A program made the position numbers and the translations under genes. Below are positions 7,499 through 15,444 of a stretch of DNA of 39,872 nucleotides, piece after piece. Origin of the DNA: Actinacidiphila paucisporea (GTDB lineage Bacteria; Actinomycetota; Actinomycetes; Streptomycetales; Streptomycetaceae). Position 1 is the stretch's first letter. Every line of letters starts with the position of its first letter. The DNA lies in the NCBI RefSeq assembly GCF_900142575.1, contig NZ_FRBI01000043.1, positions 1-39,872 of the forward strand, given 5' to 3'. The notes below the pieces were generated by a model. The model saw nothing but the letters and a program-made list of their open reading frames with translations, was not told the DNA's origin and searched no databases.

Positions 7499-8863
7499 AT
7501 GCGGAATGAGGCACGGCGTGCCAGGAAGGTGAGTGCGGGGAAGCATCCAGGGAGACCGGGCGCGGCGGGGCGGGGGAGAGGCACGTCGGCGAGTGTCAGG
7601 CGCGTTGCCGATGAGCTGGCGGCTGGGTTGGTGAGCGCTGTGAGGCGCGAAGCCGGGGCGGGCGGCGGCGCTGGGGCTGCCGTGGCCGGTCGTAGCAGTT
7701 CGCCTTTTGCCGGACGGAGTTGGTATGACTTCGCGCTGGAGTACATGGACGTGCGCTGGCGGCAGACCGCGGCGAAGACACGTTGTGAAGACAATGACGG
7801 ACTGTGCGCCCTCACTTTGGCCATGATCAGAGGACGGATGCTGCGGCCCGACGAGGAGCTGTTGCGCCGGGCGCTGCGACTTCGGGCGTTTGTGGTGCCG
7901 CGTCCGGCGGACCGGGAGGTGCCGGGCGACGAACGGATGGCGTTGCGCTGGGTGGCTCGGGCGACGCGGCCCGTGGACGATCTTCTGGATCCGGAAGTGA
8001 TGAAGGGGTCATCCGGTCGCTGAGCGTTCGAGCGAATGGGTCTGCGGTGCCGGGAAGTACGCAGCGCCCACCGTAAGAAGACGTTGGTGAATGCGGTCGG
8101 CTACGCGTTCGGCGGGTGCGGCGCCGGTGAGGACCTGATTCCCGAGATCCCCTGGCAGGTGCCGAGGGACGACGAGGAGGTCGATCCGCGAGTTGTGGTG
8201 AATCCGGGCCAGGCACGCTCGCTGCTCGACGCCCTCTCGTATGTAGGGCTGTACAGGCGGGCTCGGGGACGGCGGCTGGTGGGGTTCTTCGCGGGGATGT
8301 ACTACGCCGGTCTGCGGCCTGAAGAAGCCGCGGCCGTGAAGTACCAGGACTGCGTTCTGCCGGCACAGGGCTGGGGCCGGTTCGTGCTGCACGAGACCCG
8401 TCCGCAAGCTGGCAAGAAGTACACGTACAGCGGCCGTAACCACGATGAGCGCGGTCTGAAGAGCCGGAAGGGCGGAGCGGTTCGTGTAGTGCCACTGTCG
8501 CCACAATTGGTGACGATCGGGAGGCAGAGCGTCGACACGTTCGGTACGGCGGCCGACGGAAGAATGTTCTTCACCGAGCGTGGACGGGTGCTGGGGTCCA
8601 GCGGCTATCGCACGACCTTGCGAGACGCGCGCGTCCTGGCGCTCCCACCGGATCTGGTGGAATCGCCTCTTGTTGCTCGTGCGTACGACCTGCGGCACTC
8701 GGCGCTGTCAACGTGGCTGAACGCGGGAGTGGATCCCACCGAAGTGGCCGAGCGGGCGGGCAACACCGTCGAGACGCTGCTGCGCACCTATGCGAAGTGC
8801 ATCTACGGGCGCCAGACGGTCGCGAATGGCCGCATCGACAAATTCCTGGGCGACTACGAGTAG
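7499..8863 (+). pseudogene. Tyrosine recombinase (integrase), two frameshifts
   Basis: The N-terminal SAM-like core-binding part (WYDFALEYMDVRWRQTAAKT) runs in one frame to DDLLDPEVMK near 8000. The next piece (VIRSLSVRANGSAVPGSTQR, about 8007-8066) is in another frame, and HRKKTLVNAVGYA onward returns to the first. A lost G in the G-run near 8001 and an extra C near 8071 would explain both. The catalytic domain then reads cleanly: RRVVVNP-type entry, Arg in YYAGLRPEEAAAVKYQD, box YDLRHSALSTWLNAG, AGNTVETLLRTYAKC with the nucleophile Tyr, where Asn replaces the usual His. It resembles integrases of Streptomyces integrative elements. It is probably inactive as a single protein unless the shifts are sequencing errors. 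Confidence 0.75.
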
Positions 8864-9184
8864 CGTGACACTCCCCTGCGGCTGACGCCGTCGCACTCCG
8901 TGACGATGCGGGCTCCGTTTCCGCAGCAAGAGAGCCGGGATTTTAAGGCGCTCCAGCAGGGTCTACCGGCGACACGTCTCGCTCAGATACGCCCTGGGCA
9001 TCCTGCCTGTCTTGCCCGGCGGTCTTCCTTCCCGCGTCACGAATACGCCACAGGCTGCGGAAAGTGCCCCTCGCTTGGGTGGTCAACGAACCACTCGCGT
9101 CTGAAAGCGCCTGGTCAGCGGCCTGGCCGATTGTGCGTGGCGAAAAGTGCAACGGTCCCGTTGGCCGTGTGTCTTGGCAAAAAT
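8864..9184. other. Non-coding stretch between integrase and tRNA
   Basis: I see no coding gene in these 321 bases. The position, between the integrase 3' end and the tRNA 3' end, is where such elements carry arm-type recombinase sites. No clear repeat could be read by eye apart from a short GTGGT/ACCAC inverted repeat near 9079-9094. Confidence 0.4.
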
Positions 9185-9227
9185 AAAAGCCCGTCAGACC
9201 TGCGTTTCCGCAGGTCAACGGGCTTTT
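9185..9227. terminator. Bidirectional terminator hairpin next to tRNA-Arg
   Basis: AAAAGCCCGT (9185-9194) pairs with ACGGGCTTTT (9218-9227), and the inner arms ACCTGCG and CGCAGGT pair around a 4-base loop, with a small CAG/CA bulge. A-rich on one side and T-rich on the other, it has the form of a terminator on both strands. It ends the minus-strand tRNA transcript. Confidence 0.85.
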
Positions 9228-9234
9228 CCGGAAG

Positions 9235-9260
9235 TGCCCCCGGCAGGATTCGAACCTGCG
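9235..9260. other. Inferred attachment-site side (tRNA 3' end)
   Basis: Integrases of this type usually recombine within tRNA genes and preserve the 3' half. The integrase lies on the 3' side of the tRNA at about 370 bp, the expected arrangement for one end of an integrated element. I found no second copy of the tRNA 3' sequence in the window, so the other end and the exact core length are unknown. Confidence 0.4.
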
Positions 9261-9306
9261 CACACGGCTCCGGAGGCCGTTGCTCTATCCCCTGAGCTAC
9301 GGGGGC
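9235..9306 (-). tRNA. tRNA-Arg (anticodon CCG)
   Basis: A full cloverleaf folds on the minus strand. The acceptor stem is GCCCCCG/CGGGGGC, the D arm GCTC...GAGC, the anticodon stem ACGGC/GCCGT with loop CTCCGGA (anticodon CCG, reading CGG), and the T arm GCAGG-TTCGAAT-CCTGC. The discriminator base is A and CCA is not encoded. Its 3' end faces the decayed integrase. Confidence 0.97.
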
Positions 9307-9433
9307 GACGGGAAGAACACTACCAGTACGGGAGGGGTGGGCCGGACAGGGTTTGGGTGGGGCGTGAGGGGCGGGGGGCGTCGTTCGTGGGGGAGAAATG
9401 GGCAAAACGCGGACGCATCAGGAGTGGCGCGCC

Positions 9434-9447
9434 TAGGCTTCGGGGTG
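9434..9447 (+). promoter_or_regulatory. Possible -10 box for a leaderless response-regulator transcript
   Basis: TAGGCT at 9434-9439 lies seven bases before the GTG at 9447, a spacing that would put the transcription start at the start codon. No ribosome binding site precedes the GTG. No convincing -35 box is visible. Confidence 0.35.
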
Positions 9448-9887
9448 TGGCGGGTGCGACCGGCCGGGTGCTTGTTGTGGATGACAACAAGGTGATCCGG
9501 CAGTTGATCAGGGTCAACCTGGAGCTGGAGGGCTTCGAGGTCGTGACCGCGGCTGATGGTGCCGAGTGCCTGGAGATCGTGCACAGCGTGCGGCCCGATG
9601 TGGTGACGCTGGACGTGGTGATGCCGCGACTGGACGGGGTGCGGACGGCGGCGCGGTTGCGGGCGGACGCGGATCCGTGGACGCGGGACGTCGGGATCGT
9701 CATGGTCAGCGCGGGCGGGCTGCCGGACGGGGCCGGGGGGCCGCGCGGGGTGGACGCGTATGTGGGGAAGCCGTTCGAGCCGGCCGAGCTGGTGGAGACC
9801 GTGCGGCGGTTGATACGCCGGGGGCCGGACCAGCAGCCGGACGCCGACGCGGGGACGCAGGCCGCCGCTGCCTCCGGTGGCGTATAG
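9447..9887 (+). CDS. Single-domain response regulator (CheY-like receiver)
   Basis: A 146-residue receiver domain without an output domain. VLVVDD gives acidic residues Asp12 and Asp13, the phospho-acceptor is Asp56 in VVTLDVVMPRLDG, and Lys108 sits in YVGKPFEP. The last 20 residues are an Ala/Gln/Asp-rich tail. It would act through protein-protein contacts as a phosphorelay partner. No histidine kinase is nearby. The GTG at 9447 is chosen because the receiver fold begins just after it; GTG 9468 would cut into the first strand. It lies 53 bases upstream of the ArgRS-like gene in the same direction and may be co-transcribed. The target is unknown. Confidence 0.85.
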   Translation: MAGATGRVLVVDDNKVIRQLIRVNLELEGFEVVTAADGAECLEIVHSVRPDVVTLDVVMPRLDGVRTAARLRADADPWTRDVGIVMVSAGGLPDGAGGPRGVDAYVGKPFEPAELVETVRRLIRRGPDQQPDADAGTQAAAASGGV

Positions 9888-9940
9888 GGCGGGTAAAACC
9901 CGGTCGCCACGGGGTGCTCCCTCTCGCCTACCCTTTTCCC

Positions 9941-10927
9941 GTGACCCCCGCCGAGCTGTCGTGGACCGTGCTGAGCACGGTCAGGCGTGCCGTCGCGGCG
10001 GACGAGCTGCGGGTCGCGGTGCCGGAGAAGATCGTGGTGCAGCGGCCGCCGCGGCCGGGGTGCGGGGACTACGCGACGAACGTGGCGCTGCAGCTCGCCG
10101 GGCAGGCGGGTCGCAGCGCGTACGAGGTCGCCGGGATCCTCGCGGCGCGGCTCGCCAGGGAGCCGGGGATCGCCCAGGTCGAGGTCGCCGGTGCCGGGTT
10201 CCTGAACATCACGCTCAGCGCGCGGGCCTACGCCGACGTCGTACGGCAGGTGCGCGAGCAGGGGGCGGACTACGGGCGGGGCGAGGGGCTCGCGGGCGAG
10301 GGCGTCACCGTCGTGCCGGAGCCGCCCGGCGCGGTGCGGGCCACGATGGTCGCCGACGTCGTCAACGGGCTGCTGCGGGCGGCCGGCGCCGGGCCCGGCA
10401 GCCGCCGGGAGGGCCTCACCGTGGCGGAGGGCGACGGCGACCCCGGCCGGCTCGGCCGCGACGCCGCCCGCTGGTCGCTGCTCCGGCCCCCCGCGGAGGA
10501 CCCGCCGCGCCCGGGACCCGCCCTGCTCGCCCAGCGCGAGGCGAACCCGCTCTTCCGGGTCCGCTACGCCCACTCCCGTACCCGCGCGCTGTTGCGCAAC
10601 GCCCATGACCTGGGTGTTCGCGTCGAGGCAGCTGCCCGGGACCCGTACCGGCACCCCGCCGAGACGGAACTGCTCGGGCTGATCGCCGACTTCCCCCGGG
10701 TCGTCGAGACCGCCGCCCGCCGCCGCGCGCCCGATCGGCTCGCACGGCATCTGGAGCGGCTGGCCGACGCCTATCTCCGGTTCCAGGACGAGTGCCCCGT
10801 GCTGCCCAAGGGGGACGAGAAACCCTCGGCCGTCCACGCTGCCCGGGTCCGCCTCGCCGACGCGACCGGCATCGTGCTCGCCGACGGCCTGCACCTGCTC
10901 GGCATCAGCGCACCCGACCATCTCTGA
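9941..10927 (+). CDS. ArgRS-like protein lacking the catalytic core (DALR-domain protein)
   Basis: A 328-residue derivative of arginyl-tRNA synthetase. Residues 1-120 match the N-terminal Add-1 domain (VPEKIVVQRPP, then GDYATNVALQLA and VEVAGAGFLNITLS). The C-terminal half matches the DALR anticodon-binding domain (FRVRYAHSRTRALLRNA ... LADAYLRFQDECPVL ... VLADGLHLLGISAP). The Rossmann core is gone: where ArgRS has its HIGH motif, only EGVTVVPEPPGAVRATMVADVV remains, and no KMSKS is present, so it cannot activate arginine. It may still bind tRNA or regulate its neighbours (inference). The GTG at 9941 has TACCCT six to seven bases ahead and may be leaderless. lysA follows after 28 bases. Confidence 0.85.
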   Translation: MTPAELSWTVLSTVRRAVAADELRVAVPEKIVVQRPPRPGCGDYATNVALQLAGQAGRSAYEVAGILAARLAREPGIAQVEVAGAGFLNITLSARAYADVVRQVREQGADYGRGEGLAGEGVTVVPEPPGAVRATMVADVVNGLLRAAGAGPGSRREGLTVAEGDGDPGRLGRDAARWSLLRPPAEDPPRPGPALLAQREANPLFRVRYAHSRTRALLRNAHDLGVRVEAAARDPYRHPAETELLGLIADFPRVVETAARRRAPDRLARHLERLADAYLRFQDECPVLPKGDEKPSAVHAARVRLADATGIVLADGLHLLGISAPDHL

Positions 10928-10955
10928 CGAGAAGACGAGAACGAGAGACACCGCC

Positions 10956-12347
10956 GTGAGCCGATCCGCACACCCCGCAGGGCCCCGCCACGCCGACGTA
11001 CTGCCGGAAGGGCACTACGCCGCCCCGCCCGCCGACCTCAACCGGCTGGACGCGCACATCTGGTCCCGTACCGTCACCCGCAACGCCGACGGCGCCGTCG
11101 AGGTCGGCGGGATCGACGTACGGGACCTGGCCGCCGAGTTCGGCACGCCGGCGTACGTGCTGGACGAGGCCGACTTCCGGGCCCGCTGCCGGGCCTGGCG
11201 GGCCGCCTTCGGGCCGGACGCCGACGTCTTCTACGCAGGCAAGGCCTTCCTGTCCCGGGCCGTCGTGCGCTGGCTGCACGAGGAGGGGCTCAACCTCGAC
11301 GTCTGCTCGGGCGCCGAGCTGGCCGTCGCGCTGGACGCCGGCATGCCCGCCGAGCGGATCGCGATGCACGGCAACAACAAGAGCAACGCCGAGATCGACC
11401 GGGCGGTCGCGGCCGGCGTCGGCCGGATCGTGCTGGACTCCTTCCAGGAGATCGTCAGGGTCGCGGCCGCCGCCGAGCGGCACGGGCGGCGGCAGCCGGT
11501 GCAGATCCGGGTGACGGTCGGCGTCGAGGCGCACACCCACGAATTCATCGCGACCGCGCACGAGGACCAGAAGTTCGGCCTGGCGCTGGCCGGCGGGCAG
11601 GCCGCGGAGGCGGTGCGCCGGGTGCTGAAGCTGGAGAGCCTGGAGCTGATCGGCATCCACAGCCACATCGGATCGCAGATCTTCGACATGGCCGGCTTCG
11701 AGGTGGCCGCCCGCCGGGTGGTGTCGCTGCTGGCCGCGATCCGCGACGAGCACGGGGTGCAGCTGCCCGAGATCGACCTCGGCGGCGGCCTCGGCATCGC
11801 CTACACCGCGGACGACGACCCCGCGGAGCCGTACCAGATCGCCAAGTCGCTCGGCGAGATCGTCAGCCGCGAGTGCGAGGCGGCCCGCCTGGACCCGCCG
11901 CGGCTGTCGGTCGAGCCGGGCCGGGCCATCGTCGGCCCGACCGCCTTCACCCTCTACGAGGTCGGTACGGTCAAGCCGCTGGAGGGCCTGCGCACGTACG
12001 TCAGCGTCGACGGCGGGATGTCGGACAACATCCGTACCGCGCTCTACGACGCCGAGTACACCGTCGCGCTGGCCTCCCGCCGCAGCGACGCGGAGCCGAT
12101 GCTCAGCCGGGTCGTCGGCAAGCACTGCGAGAGCGGCGACATCGTGGTGAAGGACGCGTTCCTGCCGGCCGACCTGGCGCCCGGCGACCTGCTCGCGGTG
12201 CCGGCCACCGGCGCGTACTGCCGCTCGATGGCCAGCAACTACAACCACGTCCCGCGCCCGCCGGTGGTGGTGGTCGCGGACGGGAAGCCGCGGGTCATCG
12301 TCCGGCGCGAGACGGAGGAGGACCTGCTGCGGCTCGATGTCGGCTGA
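10956..12347 (+). CDS. lysA: Diaminopimelate decarboxylase
   Basis: A 463-residue PLP enzyme (fold type III) that decarboxylates meso-diaminopimelate to L-lysine, the last step of lysine synthesis, in the cytosol. The PLP lysine is Lys96 in FYAGKAFLS. Family motifs follow: CSGAELAVALDAG, HGNNKSNAEI, GIHSHIGSQIF, the glycine-rich DLGGGLGI, and SVDGGMSDNIRTALYDA. The GTG at 10956 is preceded by a weak GAGAACGAGAGA. Its length is normal for actinobacteria. It begins the lysA-hom-thrC-thrB aspartate-family block, separated from hom by 301 bases. Confidence 0.97.
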   Translation: MSRSAHPAGPRHADVLPEGHYAAPPADLNRLDAHIWSRTVTRNADGAVEVGGIDVRDLAAEFGTPAYVLDEADFRARCRAWRAAFGPDADVFYAGKAFLSRAVVRWLHEEGLNLDVCSGAELAVALDAGMPAERIAMHGNNKSNAEIDRAVAAGVGRIVLDSFQEIVRVAAAAERHGRRQPVQIRVTVGVEAHTHEFIATAHEDQKFGLALAGGQAAEAVRRVLKLESLELIGIHSHIGSQIFDMAGFEVAARRVVSLLAAIRDEHGVQLPEIDLGGGLGIAYTADDDPAEPYQIAKSLGEIVSRECEAARLDPPRLSVEPGRAIVGPTAFTLYEVGTVKPLEGLRTYVSVDGGMSDNIRTALYDAEYTVALASRRSDAEPMLSRVVGKHCESGDIVVKDAFLPADLAPGDLLAVPATGAYCRSMASNYNHVPRPPVVVVADGKPRVIVRRETEEDLLRLDVG

Positions 12348-12648
12348 GGCCGGCGCACGCGGAACAGGCCGGCGTCGGTGCGGAACAGGCCGGCGTCGGT
12401 ACGGAGAACCCGCGGCAGAGGATCTACGGCGGGCGCCCGCCCGGTGCGGCGAAACACGGCAAGATCGCCAGGCGGACGGCAAATCTCACGGCCCGCCCGG
12501 ACGGTCTCGCAATCCGGACACGGCGTGGCTTCTCCCATCCGGTGGGTGAGACTGGTTCCCTCCACGCCGTACGGGACCGGGGAGCCGGGAGACCGGGAGC
12601 CGGGGCCGTACCCACGCGACACGAGAGCTGTACGAGAGACGAGGTCGG
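12348..12648. other. lysA-hom intergenic region
   Basis: These 301 bases hold no gene. They begin with a tandem 21-bp repeat (12360-12401) and continue with G-rich DNA (GGAGCCGGGAGACCGGGAGCCGGGG near 12581-12605, shown as overlapping GGGAG/CCGGG units). A hom promoter is likely here, but no clear -10/-35 pair could be chosen. Confidence 0.4.
12360..12401. repeat. Tandem 21-bp direct repeat after lysA
   Basis: CGGAACAGGCCGGCGTCGGT plus one base occurs twice head-to-tail (12360-12380 and 12381-12401), with only the last base differing. It starts 13 bases after the lysA stop. Its role is unknown; recent slippage duplication is the simplest origin. Confidence 0.85.
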
Positions 12649-14022
12649 ATGATGCGTACGCGTCCGCTGAAAGTGGCGCTGCTGGGCTGCGGTGTGGTCG
12701 GCTCCGAGGTCACGCGCATCATCACGACGCAGTCGGCCGACCTGGCCGCCCGGATCGGGGCGCCGATCGAGCTGGCCGGTATCGCGGTGCGCCGCCCCAA
12801 CCGGGTACGGGACGGGGTGCCCGCCGAGCTGCTCACCACCGACGCCACCGCGCTGGTCAAGCGCGGCGACATCGACGTCGTGGTCGAGGTCATCGGCGGT
12901 ATCGAGCCGGTGCGTACGCTGATCACCACCGCCTTCGAGCACGGCGCCTCCGTGGTGTCGGCCAACAAGGCGCTGCTGGCCGCCGACGGCGCGAGCCTGC
13001 ACGCCAAGGCCGCCGAGCACGGCGTCGACCTCTACTACGAGGCCGCCGTCGCCGGGGCGATCCCGCTGATCAGGCCGCTGCGCGAATCGCTGGCCGGCGA
13101 CAAGGTCAACCGGGTGCTCGGCATCGTCAACGGCACCACGAACTTCATCCTCGACAAGATGGACTCCACCGGCGCCGGCTACAGCGAGGCGCTCGACGAG
13201 GCCACCGCGCTGGGATACGCCGAGGCCGACCCCACGGCCGACGTCGAGGGCTTCGACGCCGCCGCCAAGGCCGCGATCCTGGCCGGTATCGCCTTCCACA
13301 CCCGGGTCACCATCGACGACGTCCACCGCGAGGGCCTCACCGAGGTCACCGCGGCCGACATCGCCTCGGCGAAGAAGATGGGCTGCACGGTCAAACTGCT
13401 GGCCATCTGCGAGCGCGCCCGCGACGGCCGCTCGGTCACCGCCCGGGTGCATCCCGCGATGATCCCGCTCAGCCACCCGCTGGCCTCCGTGCGCGGGGCC
13501 TACAACGCCGTCTTCGTCGAGGCGGAGGCGGCCGGTCAGCTGATGTTCTACGGTCCCGGCGCCGGCGGTGCACCCACCGCCTCCGCCGTCCTCGGCGACC
13601 TGGTGGCCGCCTGCCGCAACAAACTGGCGGCGACCACCGGTGCCGGCGAGTCCGCTTACACGCAACTGCCGGTGAGCCCGATGGGGGATGTGGTCACCCG
13701 CTACCACATCAGCCTCGACGTGGCGGACAAACCGGGCGTCCTCGCACAGGTCGCCACGGTGTTCGCCGAGCACGACGTGTCCATCGACACGGTGCGCCAG
13801 CAGGGCAGAAACCAAGGCGGCGGCGACGAGGCCGCCACCGAGCAGGACGGCGGGCCGGGGGCACCTCCCAGCGGTAGCTGGGGGAGGGAGGGCGGCGAGG
13901 CGTCCCTCGTCGTCGTCACCCACCGCGCGCCGGACGCCGCCCTCTCGGCGACCGTCTCCAGCCTGCGGAAACTCGACACCGTACGCGGCGTCGCCAGCAT
14001 CATGCGTGTGGAAGGGGAGTAG
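12649..14022 (+). CDS. hom: Homoserine dehydrogenase with insertion in its ACT domain
   Basis: A 457-residue NAD(P)-dependent enzyme that reduces aspartate semialdehyde to homoserine, the branch point to threonine and methionine. The Rossmann motif is VALLGCGVVGSEV; NGTTNFILDKM and ADPTADVEGFDAAAKAAIL are the catalytic-domain signatures. A C-terminal ACT domain (YHISLDVADKPGVLAQVATV from about residue 350) normally senses threonine. About 25 extra residues (about 393-420, Gly/Pro/Ser-rich) split this domain and are encoded partly by a Streptomyces-type palindromic repeat. Two ATGs (12649, 12652) are possible starts after GACGAGG. The stop lies 7 bases before thrC, whose ribosome site overlaps the hom end. 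Confidence 0.96.
   Translation: MMRTRPLKVALLGCGVVGSEVTRIITTQSADLAARIGAPIELAGIAVRRPNRVRDGVPAELLTTDATALVKRGDIDVVVEVIGGIEPVRTLITTAFEHGASVVSANKALLAADGASLHAKAAEHGVDLYYEAAVAGAIPLIRPLRESLAGDKVNRVLGIVNGTTNFILDKMDSTGAGYSEALDEATALGYAEADPTADVEGFDAAAKAAILAGIAFHTRVTIDDVHREGLTEVTAADIASAKKMGCTVKLLAICERARDGRSVTARVHPAMIPLSHPLASVRGAYNAVFVEAEAAGQLMFYGPGAGGAPTASAVLGDLVAACRNKLAATTGAGESAYTQLPVSPMGDVVTRYHISLDVADKPGVLAQVATVFAEHDVSIDTVRQQGRNQGGGDEAATEQDGGPGAPPSGSWGREGGEASLVVVTHRAPDAALSATVSSLRKLDTVRGVASIMRVEGE
13857..13887. repeat. Palindromic REP-like repeat inside hom
   Basis: CTCCCAGC, a GGTA loop, and GCTGGGGGAG form a hairpin flanked by GGGGGCAC on the left. I recognise this as a repeat family common between Streptomyces genes, CTCCCAGC...GCTGGGGGAG. 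Here it is read in frame as protein (GAPPSGSWGREGG) in the ACT domain of Hom. Confidence 0.7.
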
Positions 14023-14029
14023 ATCCGCG

Positions 14030-15121
14030 ATGAACGGAACAATCGACCAGCCCCGAATGTCGGGCACCCACCAGTGGCGCGGCATCATCGAGGAGTACCG
14101 CGACCGGCTCCCGGTCGGCCCGGACACCCCGGTGGTCACGCTGCTGGAGGGTGGCACCCCGCTGGTACCGGCCCAACTGCTGTCGGAGCGCACCGGCTGC
14201 GACGTGTACCTCAAGGTCGAGGGCGCGAATCCGACCGGGTCCTTCAAGGACCGCGGTATGACCATGGCCATCTCCAAGGCCAAGGAGGACGGCGCCCAGG
14301 CCGTCATCTGCGCCTCGACCGGCAACACCTCCGCCAGCGCGGCGGCCTACGCGGTACGCGCCGGCATGGTCTGCGCGGTGCTCGTCCCGCAGGGCAAGAT
14401 CGCGCTCGGCAAGATGGGCCAGGCGCTGGTCCACGGCAGCCGCATCCTCCAGGTCGACGGCAACTTCGACGACTGCCTGGACCTCGCCCGCGGGCTCAGC
14501 GAGAAGTACCCGGTGGCCCTGGTCAACTCGGTGAACCCGGTGCGGATCGAGGGGCAGAAGACCGCGGCCTTCGAGATCGTCGACGCGCTCGGCGACGCGC
14601 CCGACCTGCACCTGCTGCCGGTCGGGAACGCGGGGAACATCACGGCCTACTGGCGCGGCTACCGCGAGTACGCGGCGGACGGGATGGCCACCCGCAAGCC
14701 CCGGATGTGGGGTTTCCAGGCGTCGGGTTCCGCGCCGATCGTCAACGGCGCGCCGGTGCGCAGTCCGCAGACGATCGCCACCGCGATCAGGATCGGCAAC
14801 CCCGCGTCCTGGCAGTTCGCCGAGGAGGCGCGGGACGAGTCCGGCGGCGTCATCGAGGCGGTGACGGACCGTCAGATCCTGGCCGCCTACCGCCTGCTGG
14901 CGGCCAAGGAGGGCGTCTTCGTGGAGCCCGCCTCCGCGGCATCGGTCGCCGGCCTGCTCAAGGCCCTCGAAGAGGGCCGCATCGACCCGGGCCAGCGCAT
15001 CGTCTGCACGGTCACCGGCAACGGCCTGAAGGACCCGGACTGGGCCGTCGCGGGGGCCCCCGCACCCTTGACGGTGCCGGTCGACGCGGACGCCGCCGCG
15101 GAGAGCCTGGGCCTGGCCTGA
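14030..15121 (+). CDS. thrC: Threonine synthase
   Basis: A 363-residue PLP enzyme (fold type II) that converts O-phosphohomoserine to L-threonine. The PLP lysine is Lys73 in NPTGSFKDRGMT; the phosphate-binding loop is VGNAGN, and ASTGNTSASAAAYA is the substrate loop. The length is that of the short bacterial class. The ATG at 14030 follows GAAGGGGAG at 14011-14019, inside the end of hom, so hom and thrC are translationally close and surely one transcript. thrB follows after a repeat-rich 323-base gap. Confidence 0.97.
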   Translation: MNGTIDQPRMSGTHQWRGIIEEYRDRLPVGPDTPVVTLLEGGTPLVPAQLLSERTGCDVYLKVEGANPTGSFKDRGMTMAISKAKEDGAQAVICASTGNTSASAAAYAVRAGMVCAVLVPQGKIALGKMGQALVHGSRILQVDGNFDDCLDLARGLSEKYPVALVNSVNPVRIEGQKTAAFEIVDALGDAPDLHLLPVGNAGNITAYWRGYREYAADGMATRKPRMWGFQASGSAPIVNGAPVRSPQTIATAIRIGNPASWQFAEEARDESGGVIEAVTDRQILAAYRLLAAKEGVFVEPASAASVAGLLKALEEGRIDPGQRIVCTVTGNGLKDPDWAVAGAPAPLTVPVDADAAAESLGLA

Positions 15122-15444
15122 CCTGGTCTCCTGCTCCACAGGGCGCCTCAGCGGGGCGCGGGGCACAGGGGGCGCCCCTCCGGCGGGGGGCGCCCCTCCG
15201 GCACGGCAGACCCCCGCCGGAGGGGAACCGCACCAGGGGCGCACGCGCGATGGGCGACACGCATCACGCGCTGTGCGTGCGCCCTATGTCGCAAGAGAAC
15301 CTTCCTTCGATAAGCTGGAAGCAGGCGGCACCGCAGTGTGCCCCGAATCCGGCTGATGCCACCCCGCATCGCCACTCCCCGCCCCGCCGCCCGGCAATGG
15401 CGCCGCGCCCGCAGGGCGAACCGCACAAGGAGATTCGTCGAAAG
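15122..15444. other. thrC-thrB intergenic region rich in repeats
   Basis: No gene is visible. A 17-bp direct repeat (15168-15184, 15186-15202) lies next to its own inverted copy (GCCGGAGGGG near 15216-15225). A long interrupted stem pairs 15237-15245 with 15276-15284 and could terminate thrC transcripts. The rest leads into the thrB ribosome site. Other Streptomyces have hom, thrC and thrB close together, so this gap looks expanded by repeats. Confidence 0.5.
15168..15202. repeat. 17-bp direct repeat pair
   Basis: GGGGGCGCCCCTCCGGC occurs at 15168-15184 and again at 15186-15202, one base apart. Each copy contains the self-complementary core GGGGCGCCCC. The reverse complement of its right half recurs a few bases downstream. 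Confidence 0.8.

Noticed and set aside
9235..9306. Second copy of the tRNA 3' end (attR) inside the window
   Set aside because: I looked for GGATTCGAACC-like sequence in positions 1-9234 and saw none.
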